DNA of 64,000 nucleotides from Massilia horti (GCF_004614195.1 NZ_SPUM01000029.1:17072-81071), one strand, 5' to 3'. Counted from the first letter of the stretch, positions 46,033 to 57,177 are shown. Notes: generated by a model not told the origin, from the letters alone. Translations and numbers: made by a program.

Positions 46033-49000
46033 ATGTTAAGAAAAACTGTTGTTCATACGCTGAAACCAAAGTCAACGGTGGCCGTGCTGCGCAAGTCCGC
46101 CGTATCGTTGGCAGTTGGCATGTGCTTCATCGGCGCTGCATTGGCTGCTGAATCCGGCGGCTTGCGTATTTCGATTCTCGGCGCTTCAGGCAAGCCGGTC
46201 GCCGGTGCGACGGTGAAGGTCAGTTCGCCAAGCAGCCTGGTGACCAAGACCGCTGTGACCGAGGCAGACGGCACCGTCCGTATTGCAGGCCTGGACCCCG
46301 CAACCGACTATAAGGTGGAAGTGGTCGCGCCCGGCTACACCAACTTCAAGGCCAGCGATGTGGCCGTCATCAGTGGCCAGAACCCCAGTTTGAGCTACAC
46401 GTTGGGCTCAGGCGACGTGCAGCAAGTGGTCGTCACCGGCTCGCGCCTGGCGCAGGTGGACACCACCTCCGCGACCGTCGGCACCATTCTGAACCTGGCC
46501 GTGGTGGAGTCGCTCCCGACCACCCGTAGCTACCAGGGCTACCTCCAGCTCGTTCCTGGCACGAAGCCTTCCGCAGGCGGCAACCCGTCCTCCAAGTCCG
46601 GCGTTAACTACGCGGACATCGGCGGCGCCACCGGTACGTCCTCGGACAACGTGTACATCCTCGACGGGGTCGACGTCACCGATCCGCTGACCGGTACCTT
46701 TGGTTCGAACATCAACTCCGAGATCATCCAGGAACAACAGATCCTGACCGGCGGCATCCCGGCCGAGTACGCCGGCGGCGCGGGCCTGGTCTCCAAGGTC
46801 GTCACCAAATCGGGTGGTAACGAGTACCACGGCTCTGTCAACTACTACTTGCAGAACGACCGGCTCGTTTCCAAAAACAAGCACAACACAGCGTCCGGCT
46901 TCTCGACCTACGATACGGCTTTCACGCTCGGCGGCCCGATCATCAAGGACAAGCTATGGTTCTTCAGCTCGTATCAGCTAAAGAACAAGAATACTGACGT
47001 GGTTGACGCGGCGACCGGCAACCCAATGCGCACGGTCAAGCGCGACGACAAGCTCGGTTTCGTCAAGCTCACCTGGCAGCCGACCGATAACGACCGGTTG
47101 TCGTACAGCTTCTTCAATGACCCGACGAAGATCAGCGGTTCGACAGTTGCGACGACGCTCAACAACCGTGATACCCGCCAGGAGCAGGGCGGCACCAACA
47201 ACAAGATCGAATACACGCGCGACATGGACAACCTGCGCGTGAACGCTTACGCCTTCAAGCACAAGAGCCAGCTTTCGACCTTTGCAGCCGACCAGTCGAC
47301 ACGCAACGACGTCGCTTTCTACAAGCCGACAGTCACACCGAGCGTGGCAGAGCGTAGCCAGGGTGGTTCGGGCTCCAACTCTGTGTCATGGCGCAACCGT
47401 GACGAGTGGGGCCTGTCTGCCGAGTACTTCCTCGAGACCGCCTCGATGGGTACCCACACCTTCAAGACCGGCTTCGTGAACGGCAAGGACATGTACACCT
47501 CGGACGCGTACAGGACGGGTCCGGAAAACGCGGCGTACACCTCCATCGCGCTGGCCAACAAGGGTGTCACCTATGCTCAGCACATCGGTAGTGGCTGGAC
47601 GGGTTCGAAACAACTGACCGCAGGTGATATTCCCCGTATCATCGATGCGATCAACGCCAGCCCGAACAAGGCTTACTTCCTTGGCTTGCTTGACACCAAC
47701 AAAGATGGTGTCGTCTCCGACCCCGAGATCCGGGCATACCAGTTTAACGGCACGGCTGGCAACCCGACCGGGCAGGTGAACGCCTATCGCATCTACAACT
47801 CGCGCATTGCGCCGTACACCGTGAGCTCCACTGGCAAGACCTTCTACCTCCAGGATACGTGGACGAAAGATAAGTTGACGGTCAACGCCGGTGTCCGTAC
47901 CGAAGAGTGGGTGCACCACGATTCGGCGGGGCACCAAACTGCCAAGTTCAAATGGGAATTGGCACCGCGTCTGTCCACCGTGTATGACCTGAGTGGCGAT
48001 GGCCGCAGTAAAGTCTGGGCTTTCTATGGTCGTTATTACGACCCGATTCGCAACAACATGTCTGACTTCGCCGGCAATGTGACAGGCCCGATCCTGGATG
48101 AACAGATCTACCTGGGTGACAAATGGCTGACGTTCCGCCAGCGCGGCGGGTCGGATGCCGCGATCGCGCCATCGACCAAGACCCCGTACACCGATGAGTT
48201 CATGCTCGGCTGGGCCACCAACCTGGGCAAAGATTACACCTTGTCGGTAAGCTACACCAAACGTGCGACCAGGGACCTGCTCGAAGACTACGACCTGGCC
48301 CTGTACTCCGATCCGACCCTCACTGCCAAGACCGCGCCTGAAGGTTCTGCCTTCCCCGGCTCGCCTTACTACCTGCCATACTCGTACTTCGGCTACTCCG
48401 CGGCGCCGAAAACGAACTATGTGATCGCCACGCTGGCAGGCGGCAAACGCGACTACCAGGGCATCGAGGTCAGCCTGAACAAGGCGAAGCGGGACAACTG
48501 GCAGGGCCAGGCTTCGTATACCTACAACGACGCCAAGGGCAATACCAACTCCGACAGTACCGCTGACTTCCAGGGCGACTGGATTGCACTGGACCCGCGC
48601 GCACCAAACGCGTATGGCCCTCAGCCAGGCAATATCAAGCACCAGTTCAAGGCGTGGGGCACGTACTACTTCAACAATGGGCTTGAGTTGAGCGGTGTGT
48701 TCAACTGGAACAGCGGCGTGTTGTATAGCAAGACCCAGCTGATTTCCAGTCGCTATCTGCCGGTGATGCAAGATAATCCGAGCGTTGATGGTGGCGTTCT
48801 CGATACCTGGATTTTGCCGAATTCGATCGGTAGCCAGCAAGGTCCGTCGTTCTACACCTTCGACATGCGCCTGAAGTACCAGTACAAGTTCACCGGCAGC
48901 CAGAAGGTCGAGTTCTTCCTCGACATCTTCAACGTGCTCAACAAGCAGTCGGCGACATCGGCGATGCCGCTGGTGGCTGGCAACGGCGTCTACAAGTTCG

Positions 49001-49062
49001 GCGAGGCGAACGCCTGGAACGACCCGCGCCGGTTCTACCTCGGCGCACGTTATTCGTTCTGA
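46033..49062 (+). CDS. TonB-dependent receptor, Oar-like with N-terminal carboxypeptidase-regulatory domain
   Basis: A 1009-residue outer-membrane protein. After the signal peptide (about 20-39) comes a carboxypeptidase-regulatory-like beta-sandwich (about 43-125: GASGKPVAGATVKVSSPSS), then a plug with DVQQVVVTGSRLAQVDTTSA and a large barrel ending RFYLGARYSF. Oar-type proteins are linked to import of large ligands or to secretion-like functions. AGGAAATC precedes the ATG, and a strong terminator follows. Confidence 0.9.
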   Translation: MLRKTVVHTLKPKSTVAVLRKSAVSLAVGMCFIGAALAAESGGLRISILGASGKPVAGATVKVSSPSSLVTKTAVTEADGTVRIAGLDPATDYKVEVVAPGYTNFKASDVAVISGQNPSLSYTLGSGDVQQVVVTGSRLAQVDTTSATVGTILNLAVVESLPTTRSYQGYLQLVPGTKPSAGGNPSSKSGVNYADIGGATGTSSDNVYILDGVDVTDPLTGTFGSNINSEIIQEQQILTGGIPAEYAGGAGLVSKVVTKSGGNEYHGSVNYYLQNDRLVSKNKHNTASGFSTYDTAFTLGGPIIKDKLWFFSSYQLKNKNTDVVDAATGNPMRTVKRDDKLGFVKLTWQPTDNDRLSYSFFNDPTKISGSTVATTLNNRDTRQEQGGTNNKIEYTRDMDNLRVNAYAFKHKSQLSTFAADQSTRNDVAFYKPTVTPSVAERSQGGSGSNSVSWRNRDEWGLSAEYFLETASMGTHTFKTGFVNGKDMYTSDAYRTGPENAAYTSIALANKGVTYAQHIGSGWTGSKQLTAGDIPRIIDAINASPNKAYFLGLLDTNKDGVVSDPEIRAYQFNGTAGNPTGQVNAYRIYNSRIAPYTVSSTGKTFYLQDTWTKDKLTVNAGVRTEEWVHHDSAGHQTAKFKWELAPRLSTVYDLSGDGRSKVWAFYGRYYDPIRNNMSDFAGNVTGPILDEQIYLGDKWLTFRQRGGSDAAIAPSTKTPYTDEFMLGWATNLGKDYTLSVSYTKRATRDLLEDYDLALYSDPTLTAKTAPEGSAFPGSPYYLPYSYFGYSAAPKTNYVIATLAGGKRDYQGIEVSLNKAKRDNWQGQASYTYNDAKGNTNSDSTADFQGDWIALDPRAPNAYGPQPGNIKHQFKAWGTYYFNNGLELSGVFNWNSGVLYSKTQLISSRYLPVMQDNPSVDGGVLDTWILPNSIGSQQGPSFYTFDMRLKYQYKFTGSQKVEFFLDIFNVLNKQSATSAMPLVAGNGVYKFGEANAWNDPRRFYLGARYSF

Positions 49063-49086
49063 CCTGAAAGGTCTTAGTGCTTGAAG

Positions 49087-49114
49087 CCGGCCCCGCAAGG
49101 GGCCGGTTTTTTTT
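49087..49114 (+). terminator. Terminator of the Oar-like gene
   Basis: CCGGCCCC-GCAA-GGGGCCGG followed by eight T residues. Confidence 0.92.
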
Positions 49115-49184
49115 ATAGTGCGCCCGGCGCCGCGCCCGGGCCCGCGCCCGCGCTTGCGCGCGAATTGCGGGCTGGTTTTTTAAA

Positions 49185-49907
49185 TCAGGATTCCCAGGTG
49201 GCGGCCAGCATGGCCAGCGCGGCCAGCCCGGCGGTTTCCGTGCGCAGCACGCGCGGGCCGAGCGACAGGGGCAGGGCGCCGGCGTCGATCGCCGCCTGTT
49301 CCTCCTGTTCGGTAAAACCGCCTTCCGGCCCGACCAGGATGGTCAGCGCCTGCGGAAGGGTAGAGCGCGCCCAGCTGGAAAGCGATTCGGTGGCGCGCGG
49401 CGAGAACAGGATGCGCGGGGTAGTAGCGCCCGCTTTGAGGAAGCGGTTGAATTCGGCCAGCTGTTCGAGCTGCGCCAGCCGGTTGCGCCCGCTCTGCTCG
49501 GAGGCGGCAACGATCACGCCCTCCCAGTGCGCGTGGCGCTTTTCCAGGCGCTCGCCGGCCAGCCGCACCACCGAGCGCTGGGCTGCAAGCGGTTGTATTG
49601 CCGCCACACCCAGCTCGACCGCCTTTTCAATGATCCAGTCCATCTTGCTGCCTTCGGGCAAACCCTGGGCCAGCGTGACCGGGTAGGGCAGCTCGACCTC
49701 AACCGGGTCGAATGCCGCGACAGTGGCACTGGCGCGCTTTTTGCCGATTTCCGCGAGAACCGCCCGGTACTGGCCGCCTTCGCCATTGAACAGCACCACT
49801 TCTTCGCCGATCTGCATGCGCACCACATGCAGGTGGTGGGCCACCGCTTCGGGCAGGTCGACGGTGCTGCCGACGGCGATCGGCTGCGGGCAGAAGAAAC
49901 GGGGCAT
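49185..49907 (-). CDS. rsmE: 16S rRNA m3U1498 methyltransferase
   Basis: The 240-residue product starts MPRFFCPQPIAVGSTVDLPE with a PUA-like domain. The SPOUT methyltransferase domain follows, with GPEGGFTEQE and LGPRVLRTETAGLAAL, which form the knot that binds S-adenosylmethionine. It methylates uridine 1498 in the 30S subunit. The gene is divergent from tkt, with the two starts about 130 bases apart. Confidence 0.94.
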   Translation of the reverse strand: MPRFFCPQPIAVGSTVDLPEAVAHHLHVVRMQIGEEVVLFNGEGGQYRAVLAEIGKKRASATVAAFDPVEVELPYPVTLAQGLPEGSKMDWIIEKAVELGVAAIQPLAAQRSVVRLAGERLEKRHAHWEGVIVAASEQSGRNRLAQLEQLAEFNRFLKAGATTPRILFSPRATESLSSWARSTLPQALTILVGPEGGFTEQEEQAAIDAGALPLSLGPRVLRTETAGLAALAMLAATWES

Positions 49908-50036
49908 GCGTATCCTGGATGAACAAGCCGGGCTCGGCAATAAAGTGAGCATTCTAATGGCCCAGGGCACCCTCTGGTAGAATAGTTGGTTATGGCCAGT
50001 AGCACGCCACCGCTTTCCAATCCTGACTTGCCAACC

Positions 50037-52034
50037 ATGAAACCTACCCAAACCACCACCCTGATGGCCAACGCGATCCGCGCGCTGGCGATGGACGCCG
50101 TCCAAAAAGCCAATTCGGGCCACCCGGGCATGCCAATGGGCATGGCCGAGATCGCCGTCGCGCTGTGGGACGGCCATTATCGCCACAATCCGGCCAATCC
50201 GGGTTGGAGCAACCGCGACCGTTTCCTGCTGTCGAACGGTCACGGTTCGATGCTGCACTACTCGCTGTTGCACCTGTCGGGCTACGACGTTTCCATGGAC
50301 GACCTGCGCAACTTCCGCCAGCTGCACTCGAAGACCCCTGGCCACCCGGAAGTGGGCATCACCCCCGGCGTCGAAACCACCACCGGCCCGCTCGGCCAGG
50401 GCATCGCCAATTCGGTCGGCATGGCGCTGGCCGAGTGGCTGCTGGCAGCCGAATTCAACCGTCCGGGCTTTGACATCGTCGACCACCACACCTATGCGTT
50501 CCTGGGCGACGGCTGCCTGATGGAAGGCATCTCGCACGAGGTGGCCTCGCTGGCCGGCACCCTGGGCCTGAAAAAGCTGGTCTGGCTGTACGACGACAAC
50601 GGCATCTCGATCGACGGCAAGGTCGAAGGCTGGTTCACCGACGACACCCCGAAGCGCTTCGAAGCCTATGGCTGGAACGTGATCCGCAACGTCGACGGCC
50701 ACGACGTGGCCGCGCTCGATGCCGCGATCGCCAAGGCGCGCACCTCGGACAAGCCGACCCTGATCTGCTGCAAGACCATCATCGGCAAGGGCTCGCCCAA
50801 CCTGCAGGGTGGCGACAAGGTCCACGGCGCCCCGCTGGGCGACAAGGAAATCGCCGCCGTGCGCGAGCACCTGGTATGGGACCCGATCCCGTTCGACATC
50901 CCGGCCGACATCTACACGGCATGGGACGCGAAGGCGCGCGGCGCCGACCTGGAAGGCCAGTGGAATGCCCTGTTCGCAGGCTACCGCGCACAATACCCGC
51001 AACTGGCCGCCGAATTCGAGCGCCGCATGAAGGGTGAACTGCCGGGCAACTTCGAACAGGTGCTGGCCGCCGCTGTGGCCGCCACCGTGGAGAAGAAAGA
51101 GACCATCGCCACCCGCAAGGCCAGCCAGAACGCGATTGGCGCGCTGGCCCCGGTGCTGCCGGAGTTCCTGGGCGGCTCGGCCGACCTGACCGGCTCGAAC
51201 CTGACCAACTGGAAGGAATCGGTACCGGTGCGTTCGGGCGTGCCGGGCAACCACATCAACTACGGCGTGCGCGAATTCGGCATGGCCGCGATCCAGAACG
51301 GCGTGGCCCTGCACGGCGGCTTCATCCCGTTCGGCGCGACCTTCCTGACTTTCTCGGACTACAGCCGCAACGCGCTGCGCATGGCGGCCCTGATGAAGAT
51401 CCGTTCGATCTCCGTGTTCACCCACGACTCGATCGGCCTGGGCGAAGACGGTCCGACCCACCAGTCGATCGAGCACGTCTCGTCGCTGCGCCTGATCCCG
51501 AACCTGGACAACTGGCGCCCGTGCGACACCGTGGAAACCATGGTCGCGTGGGGCGCGGCGGTCAAGCGCCACGATGGCCCGTCGACCCTGATCTTCTCGC
51601 GCCAGAACCTGCCGTTCGTCGCGCGCGACGCCGACCAGTTGGGTGCAATCGCCAAGGGCGGCTACGTGCTGCGCGACGCGCCCAACGCCCAGGTCATCCT
51701 GATCGCGACCGGCTCGGAAGTCGAGCTGGCGCTGTCGGCCGCCGACGCGCTGGCTGGCGAAGGAATCGCCGTGCGCGTGGTGTCGATGCCCTCGGCCGAC
51801 GTGTTCGAGCGCCAGGACGCGACCTATAAGGCCAGTGTGTTGACACGGGGCACACCGCGTGTTGCTATTGAAGCTGGCGTAACCGATTTCTGGTACAAGT
51901 ACGTGGGACTCGATGGCGCAGTGGTCGGTATCGACACCTTCGGCGAATCGGCGCCGGCCGGCGTGCTGTTCAAGCACTTCGGCTTTACTGTCGAAAACGT
52001 CGTGGCCAAGGCGAAGTCGGTAATTGCGGGCTGA
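50037..52034 (+). CDS. tkt: Transketolase
   Basis: It moves two-carbon units in the pentose-phosphate pathway using thiamine diphosphate. [20 protein letters not shown] is the family N-terminus, followed by the ThDP motif [12 protein letters not shown] and, later, [20 protein letters not shown] and [20 protein letters not shown]. From ATG 50037 it has 665 residues, close to E. coli TktA; ATG 49992 would add 15 residues. gap follows 71 bases downstream, as in other betaproteobacteria. Confidence 0.95.
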   Translation: MKPTQTTTLMANAIRALAMDAVQKANSGHPGMPMGMAEIAVALWDGHYRHNPANPGWSNRDRFLLSNGHGSMLHYSLLHLSGYDVSMDDLRNFRQLHSKTPGHPEVGITPGVETTTGPLGQGIANSVGMALAEWLLAAEFNRPGFDIVDHHTYAFLGDGCLMEGISHEVASLAGTLGLKKLVWLYDDNGISIDGKVEGWFTDDTPKRFEAYGWNVIRNVDGHDVAALDAAIAKARTSDKPTLICCKTIIGKGSPNLQGGDKVHGAPLGDKEIAAVREHLVWDPIPFDIPADIYTAWDAKARGADLEGQWNALFAGYRAQYPQLAAEFERRMKGELPGNFEQVLAAAVAATVEKKETIATRKASQNAIGALAPVLPEFLGGSADLTGSNLTNWKESVPVRSGVPGNHINYGVREFGMAAIQNGVALHGGFIPFGATFLTFSDYSRNALRMAALMKIRSISVFTHDSIGLGEDGPTHQSIEHVSSLRLIPNLDNWRPCDTVETMVAWGAAVKRHDGPSTLIFSRQNLPFVARDADQLGAIAKGGYVLRDAPNAQVILIATGSEVELALSAADALAGEGIAVRVVSMPSADVFERQDATYKASVLTRGTPRVAIEAGVTDFWYKYVGLDGAVVGIDTFGESAPAGVLFKHFGFTVENVVAKAKSVIAG

Positions 52035-52105
52035 CAGGCGAGACAGGCGGGCGGCAGGCTGCTTGGCCCCCGCCCAACAGGTTTTTTTCTAATCAGGAGC
52101 TCAGT

Positions 52106-53116
52106 ATGACGATCAAAGTTGCAATCAACGGTTATGGCCGGATCGGCCGCAACATCTTGCGCGCTTTCTACGAAGGTGGCAAACAACAAGACATCCAGAT
52201 TGTCGCGATCAACGACCTCGGCAACGCCGAGCACAATGCCCACCTGACGCGCTATGACACCACGCACGGCAAGTTTCCCGGCACCGTGACGGTGGATGGC
52301 GACAGCATGATTGTCAATGGCGACCGCATCCGCGTGTTCGCGCAGCGCAATCCTGCGGAACTCCCGTGGGGCGAGCTGGGTGTGGACGTGGTGCTCGAGT
52401 GCACCGGCTTTTTCACCACCAAGGAAAAGGCCTCGGCGCACCTGAAGGGCGGCGCCAAGAAGGTGATCATCTCGGCCCCGGGCGGCAAGGATGTCGACGC
52501 GACCATCGTGTACGGCGTGAACCACAACGTGCTCAAGAGCACCGACACCGTGATCTCGAACGCCTCGTGCACCACCAACTGCCTGGCGCCGCTGGTCAAG
52601 CCGCTGCACGACGCGATCGGCCTGGAGAACGGGCTGATGACCACGGTGCACGCCTACACCAACGACCAGGTGCTGACCGACGTGATGCACGAAGACCTGC
52701 GCCGCGCCCGTTCGGCCACCCAGTCGATGATCCCGACCAAGACCGGCGCTGCCGCCGCGGTCGGCCTGGTGCTGCCTGAGCTGAACGGCAAGCTGGACGG
52801 CTACGCGATCCGCGTGCCGACCATCAACGTGTCGATCGTCGACCTGTCGTTCATCGCCAAGCGCGACACGACCGTGGAAGAGATCAACCAGGTCATGAAG
52901 GACGCCGCAGAAGGCGCGCTCAAGGGCATCCTGACCTACAACACCGAGCCGCTGGTGTCGGTCGACTTCAACCACAACCCGGCATCGTCGAACTTCGACG
53001 CGACCCTGACCAAGGTCTCGGGCCGGCTGGTGAAGGTGTCCTCGTGGTACGACAACGAGTGGGGCTTCTCCAACCGCATGCTCGATACCACCGTGGCGCT
53101 GATGAACGCGAAGTAA
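52106..53116 (+). CDS. gap: Glyceraldehyde-3-phosphate dehydrogenase, type I
   Basis: A 336-residue glycolytic enzyme. The NAD-binding start is [17 protein letters not shown], the catalytic cysteine is C155 in [13 protein letters not shown], and [14 protein letters not shown] closes the family pattern. AGGAGCTCAG precedes the ATG. tkt lies upstream on the same strand and may be co-transcribed, and a terminator follows. Confidence 0.97.
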   Translation: MTIKVAINGYGRIGRNILRAFYEGGKQQDIQIVAINDLGNAEHNAHLTRYDTTHGKFPGTVTVDGDSMIVNGDRIRVFAQRNPAELPWGELGVDVVLECTGFFTTKEKASAHLKGGAKKVIISAPGGKDVDATIVYGVNHNVLKSTDTVISNASCTTNCLAPLVKPLHDAIGLENGLMTTVHAYTNDQVLTDVMHEDLRRARSATQSMIPTKTGAAAAVGLVLPELNGKLDGYAIRVPTINVSIVDLSFIAKRDTTVEEINQVMKDAAEGALKGILTYNTEPLVSVDFNHNPASSNFDATLTKVSGRLVKVSSWYDNEWGFSNRMLDTTVALMNAK

Positions 53117-53134
53117 TCGCTTTCAAAGCAAGAC

Positions 53135-53170
53135 AAAAAAGCCGTCCGGCGTGAGCCGGGCGGCTTTTTT
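53135..53170 (+). terminator. Terminator of gap
   Basis: AAAAAAGCCG-T-CCGGC and GCCGG-G-CGGCTTTTTT form a stem of about 15 pairs with one mismatch and a GTGA loop, ending in T residues. Confidence 0.9.
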
Positions 53171-53189
53171 GCTTATATGATCGGAGGGC

Positions 53190-53293
53190 GTAGGGTGCGC
53201 ACCTGTGCGCACGCGGTTCGCGAACGGCGCGTCGTGGTGGCACCGCCGCGAGCCAGCATACGGTGACCGCGTGCGCACAGGTGCGCACCCTAC
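53190..53293. repeat. GTAG-type palindromic repeat, copy D
   Basis: GTAGGGTGCGCACCTGTGCG starts the element and its inverse ends it at CCCTAC. The length is 104 bases. The central 50 bases differ from the other copies, so the arms, not the spacer, are conserved. Confidence 0.85.
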
Positions 53294-53315
53294 GCGCTGT
53301 GCGGCTTATCAGGCC

Positions 53316-54080
53316 CTACGCCTTCGGCCACGGCGTCAGGATTTCCGCGCCGTTGCGCGTCACCGCGATCGTGTGTTCCCATTGCGCCGACAGCGAGCCG
53401 TCGGCCGTCACCACGGTCCAGCCGTCGTCAAGGCCTTCGGTGTCCTCCTTGCCGGCGTTGATCATCGGTTCGATGGTGAAGGTCATGCCTTCCTTGAGCA
53501 TGAGCCCGGTGTTCGGGCGGCCGTAGTGCAGCACCTGCAATTCCTCATGGTAGATGCGCCCGATGCCGTGGCCGCAGTAGTCGCGCACCACCGAATAACC
53601 CGCACCCTCGGCCAGCTTCTGGATCGCATGGCCGACGTCGCCCAGCCGGGCCCCCGGACGCACGGCGCGGATGCCGGCCATCATCGCGTCGTAGGTAGTG
53701 TCGACCAGGCGCCGCGCGGCCTCGCTCGGCGTGCCGACAAAATACATGCGGCTGGTGTCGCCATGCCAGCCGTCCTTGATCACGGTGACGTCGATGTTCA
53801 CGATATCGCCGTCGAGCAGGATTTCCTGTTCGCTCGGGATGCCGTGGCACACCACGTTGTTCACCGACGTGCACAGGGTCTTGGGAAATCCCTGGTAGCC
53901 GACGTTGGCCGGGGTGGCCTTTTGCACCTTGCGGATGTACTCGTTGCAGCGGCGGTCCAGTTCTTCGGTGGAAACGCCGGGTACCACGTATTCGCGGATC
54001 ATTTCCAGCACCTCGGCCGCGAGGCGGCCGGCCACGCGCATTTTGGCGATGTCTTTTTCAGTTTTGAGTTTGATAACCAT
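53316..54080 (-). CDS. map: Methionine aminopeptidase, type I
   Basis: It removes the initiator methionine from new proteins. The 254-residue product contains NEYIRKVQKATPANVGYQGF, TSVNNVVCHGIPS, metal ligands in NIDVTVIKDGWHGDTSRMYF, CGHGIGRIYHE, TIEPMIN and WEHTIAVT. The length is typical of type I. rpsB, which often lies next to map, is not present here. Confidence 0.96.
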   Translation of the reverse strand: MVIKLKTEKDIAKMRVAGRLAAEVLEMIREYVVPGVSTEELDRRCNEYIRKVQKATPANVGYQGFPKTLCTSVNNVVCHGIPSEQEILLDGDIVNIDVTVIKDGWHGDTSRMYFVGTPSEAARRLVDTTYDAMMAGIRAVRPGARLGDVGHAIQKLAEGAGYSVVRDYCGHGIGRIYHEELQVLHYGRPNTGLMLKEGMTFTIEPMINAGKEDTEGLDDGWTVVTADGSLSAQWEHTIAVTRNGAEILTPWPKA

Positions 54081-54179
54081 GTTCGTGTTCGCTTGAATCG
54101 CACATGATAACGCGAAGCACGCAATCGGTCGTGCCTGGTGTGATGGCGAAACGCGAACTGCGTGAATCGGGCAAGCAGC

Positions 54180-54216
54180 AAAAAAGCCGTTCAGCTTTGG
54201 GCTGAACGGCTTTTTT
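54180..54216 (-). terminator. Terminator of the receptor gene at 54268
   Basis: AAAAAAGCCGTTCAGC and GCTGAACGGCTTTTTT form a perfect 16-base-pair stem with a five-base loop. T-runs exist on both strands, so it can work both ways. Confidence 0.9.
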
Positions 54217-54267
54217 ATGCGCGGTTCGCGTCAACCGGCACGCGGGGTGCGTGCCGGTGCTGCGGGA

Positions 54268-57177
54268 TTACAGCTTGATGCGCAGGCCAGCGTACCAGCG
54301 GCGGCCGATCGGGTCGTAGGTGCCGGCGTCGGTTTCGGTACCGGTGTTGTCACCCGGCAGGCCCGAAATGATCGGCGGCGCCTTTTGGTCGAACGCGTTG
54401 TTCAGGCCAAAGTACAGCTCGGTCGACTTCCTCAGCTGGTAGGTCAGCTGCAGGTCCGTGTAGGTGCGCGAACCAACCTGGACCGAGTGCGGCGGCAGGT
54501 CGAAGTCAGCCAGGAACTGGTCGTCCAGCGACGAGCGGCCGATGTAGGTGAACACGGTCGAGACGCCGAAGTTACCCCACTTGTAGGCCAGGTTCAGGTT
54601 GGCCTTGTTCTTGGCAGAGCCAATTTCGCCAGCGAACGGATCGCGATCGGCGCCCGGCATCGGAATGTCGTAGCCATCCTTGACGTAGGTGTACGCCAGG
54701 TGGGTCGACAGGCGGCCAGGGCCGACACGGTCTGCCCACGACGCGGTGATGTCGATGCCTTCGGTCGCCTTGCCGCCGCTGTTGGACACGGCGGTGTCGA
54801 TGTACTGCAGCGAACCGGCGCTGTTCGCACCCTGGTTGGTCGCACGGCGGGTGATGAACTGGCACATTGCCGGGTTGCTGCCGTCGTAGCAGCTCTTGAG
54901 CGCGTACGAACGCGGCGTGCTCACGATGGCGTCGGCGATCTTGATGTTGAAGTAGTCAGCCGTGAAGGTGACCTTGCTCAGCACCGGGATCGAACGCGGG
55001 GTGTAGACCAGGCCGATTGTGCTCGAGCGGCCCTTCTCGGCGCCCAGGTGCGGGTTGCCGCGGTTGTAGCCGCTGATGCCCTGCACGTCGGACTGGTTCA
55101 GCGTGAACTTGCCGTTGGCGTTGATGTTGGCCATCACGCCCGGCGCCGCGCGGCAGAGGGCGTCGTAGGTGCCGGTCGAGGTCGCGGTAACGCCCGCGCA
55201 CGGGTCGGTCAGGCCGGACGGGAAGTCCTGGCTCGGCGCCTGGAACAGTTCGTTGATGTTCGGCGCGCGGGTCGACAGCGAACGGGTGCCGCGGAACTTA
55301 ATGTCGCTGTTCACGGCCCATTCGAAGCCGCCGTTCCAGCTGTTGGCGGTACCGATGGTCGAGTACTCGCCGTGGCGGAACGCGGCCTTCAGGTCCAGCG
55401 CCTTGACGAAAGGCAGGTCCTTGAGCAGCGGAACGTTGGTTTCGACGAACACTTCCTTGACCGTGAATTCGCCTTCGGTCGGCGGAGTGGCGTTGCCCGC
55501 GTTCAGGCCCGCCTGGGTCAGCGCGTCAGGGATGCTGCTCGAGAACTCCTTGCGCCATTCGAAGCCGGCTGCCACGCCTACGTTGCCCGCAGGCACTGCA
55601 AACGGTTCGCCGTCGATCGTGCCGCCAACCAGTTTCTGGGTGGTCTTGGTGGCCAGCGCGCCCGGCGCATCGATGTACTTCAGGGCCTCGGGGGTGACGG
55701 CGTTGTAGCCGAAAATGTTGATCGGTACGCAGCCCTGCTTGCGCGCGTTCGCGTCGGCGCACATGACGCCGCCGTTGCCGTCCGGGATCGCCTGCAGCGC
55801 GTAGCGGAAGTTCAGGGTGTTGACCTGGCCGGTCGAGTTCTGCGCTTCCTTGGTCTGGCCGAAGGCGCCGTAGACCTCGTAGTTCCACTCTTTCAGCAGA
55901 TCGAACGAGCCCTTCACGCCGGTTGCCAGGCGGAAGGTGTCACGGTCGACCTTCTGGCTGCGGGTGCCCACTTCCGACATGCGGCGGGTGAAGCTGTAGT
56001 CACGAATGCCGTCGCCGTCGTTGTCCACCGCGCGGTCCCACAGGTACTGCGGCACGTACGGGTTCTTGACCACCACGCCGTTGACCATGGTGCCTGCCGG
56101 CACCCAGCCGCTGGTGGCCTTGAAGATATCGGTCGAGGCGAGGGCGAACGGCTCGATGGTCGCGCCCACGCTGGTCGAGGCATAGGTGCCTTCGAAGAAC
56201 GCGCGATGCTTCTCGCCGAGCTTCAGTTCGCCGTTGGTGGCCAGCAGGTAGCGCTCGGTCGGCACCGCGATCGAGCGGTAGTACGAACGGTTAAAGCCGG
56301 TTGCCGGGCCATTGTCGCCGTTGGTATCCCACGGGATGATATTGCCGCTCTTGTCGTAGGTGAAGTCCTTGCCTTTCGCCCAAGTGAAGCGGCCCTGCGG
56401 CGCATAGCTGGAGTAGTACGGCCGGTATGGCGTGAACGCGTCGGCCGGATCTTCGGTATCCAGCGCCATCAGCGAGTACTGGTCGATTGCCGACGCGGCG
56501 CGGTCGCGCGACCACACCTGGCCCTGACGGGAGTAGCCCAGGTGGGCCATGATGAAGCCATCGTCGTTGCTGGTACCCCAGGTCAGCGCCAGTTTGCGCT
56601 TGAGGTCGTCGCCCTTCGAGCTCTTGCCGCCCTGGGCATCGGCGATCAGGCCGTTGAAATTCTTCTTGGTAATGATGTTGACCACGCCGGCCACGGCGTC
56701 CGAGCCGTAGGTTGCCGACGCGCCGCCGGTGAACAGTTCGACGCGCTCGATGAAGTCGGTCGGGATCGAGTTCAGGTCAACTGCCGATTCGCCCGGAATG
56801 CCCGCCACGAAGCGGCGGCCGTTGACCAGCACCAGGGTACGCGAGGTGCCCAGGTTGCGCAGGTCGATCGTGGCCACACCCACGCTCGAGGTCTGGAAGG
56901 CCGAGTTGGTGCGGCTGATCGTGGGGGTACCCATGGTCGGGTTGTTCAGCAGCAGTTGCTGCAGGTTGGTGGCGCCGGAAGCGGCGATGTCGGCCGCGGT
57001 CAGCACCTGCAACGGCGACGCGGATTCGGCGTTCGGCGAGGCCAGACGCGAACCGGTCACTTCGACGCGCGCCATCGGTTGGTCCTGCTGATCCTGTGCG
57101 TTAGCTGCATGCATGCCGAAGGCGATGCCGCCCAGGCAGATTACGCGGATCGACCGCGACAGTACTTTTTCAATCAT
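54268..57177 (-). CDS. TonB-dependent receptor
   Basis: A 969-residue outer-membrane receptor. The signal region EKVLSRSIRVICLGGIAFGM is shared with the receptors at 57658 and 60571. MARVEVTGSRLASPNAESAS, a plug with LGTSRTLVLVNGRRFVAGIP and a barrel ending YAGLRIKL follow. AGGAG precedes the start. It is divergent from the next receptor with 480 bases between them. Ligand unknown. Confidence 0.92.
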   Translation of the reverse strand: MIEKVLSRSIRVICLGGIAFGMHAANAQDQQDQPMARVEVTGSRLASPNAESASPLQVLTAADIAASGATNLQQLLLNNPTMGTPTISRTNSAFQTSSVGVATIDLRNLGTSRTLVLVNGRRFVAGIPGESAVDLNSIPTDFIERVELFTGGASATYGSDAVAGVVNIITKKNFNGLIADAQGGKSSKGDDLKRKLALTWGTSNDDGFIMAHLGYSRQGQVWSRDRAASAIDQYSLMALDTEDPADAFTPYRPYYSSYAPQGRFTWAKGKDFTYDKSGNIIPWDTNGDNGPATGFNRSYYRSIAVPTERYLLATNGELKLGEKHRAFFEGTYASTSVGATIEPFALASTDIFKATSGWVPAGTMVNGVVVKNPYVPQYLWDRAVDNDGDGIRDYSFTRRMSEVGTRSQKVDRDTFRLATGVKGSFDLLKEWNYEVYGAFGQTKEAQNSTGQVNTLNFRYALQAIPDGNGGVMCADANARKQGCVPINIFGYNAVTPEALKYIDAPGALATKTTQKLVGGTIDGEPFAVPAGNVGVAAGFEWRKEFSSSIPDALTQAGLNAGNATPPTEGEFTVKEVFVETNVPLLKDLPFVKALDLKAAFRHGEYSTIGTANSWNGGFEWAVNSDIKFRGTRSLSTRAPNINELFQAPSQDFPSGLTDPCAGVTATSTGTYDALCRAAPGVMANINANGKFTLNQSDVQGISGYNRGNPHLGAEKGRSSTIGLVYTPRSIPVLSKVTFTADYFNIKIADAIVSTPRSYALKSCYDGSNPAMCQFITRRATNQGANSAGSLQYIDTAVSNSGGKATEGIDITASWADRVGPGRLSTHLAYTYVKDGYDIPMPGADRDPFAGEIGSAKNKANLNLAYKWGNFGVSTVFTYIGRSSLDDQFLADFDLPPHSVQVGSRTYTDLQLTYQLRKSTELYFGLNNAFDQKAPPIISGLPGDNTGTETDAGTYDPIGRRWYAGLRIKL

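Noticed and set aside
49185..51977. A 930-codon minus-strand frame
   Set aside because: Only the last 240 residues (rsmE) are real; the rest is antisense to tkt.
52035..52100. Terminator between tkt and gap
   Set aside because: The GC-rich stretch gives only a weak, imperfect stem before the T-run, so co-transcription stays possible.
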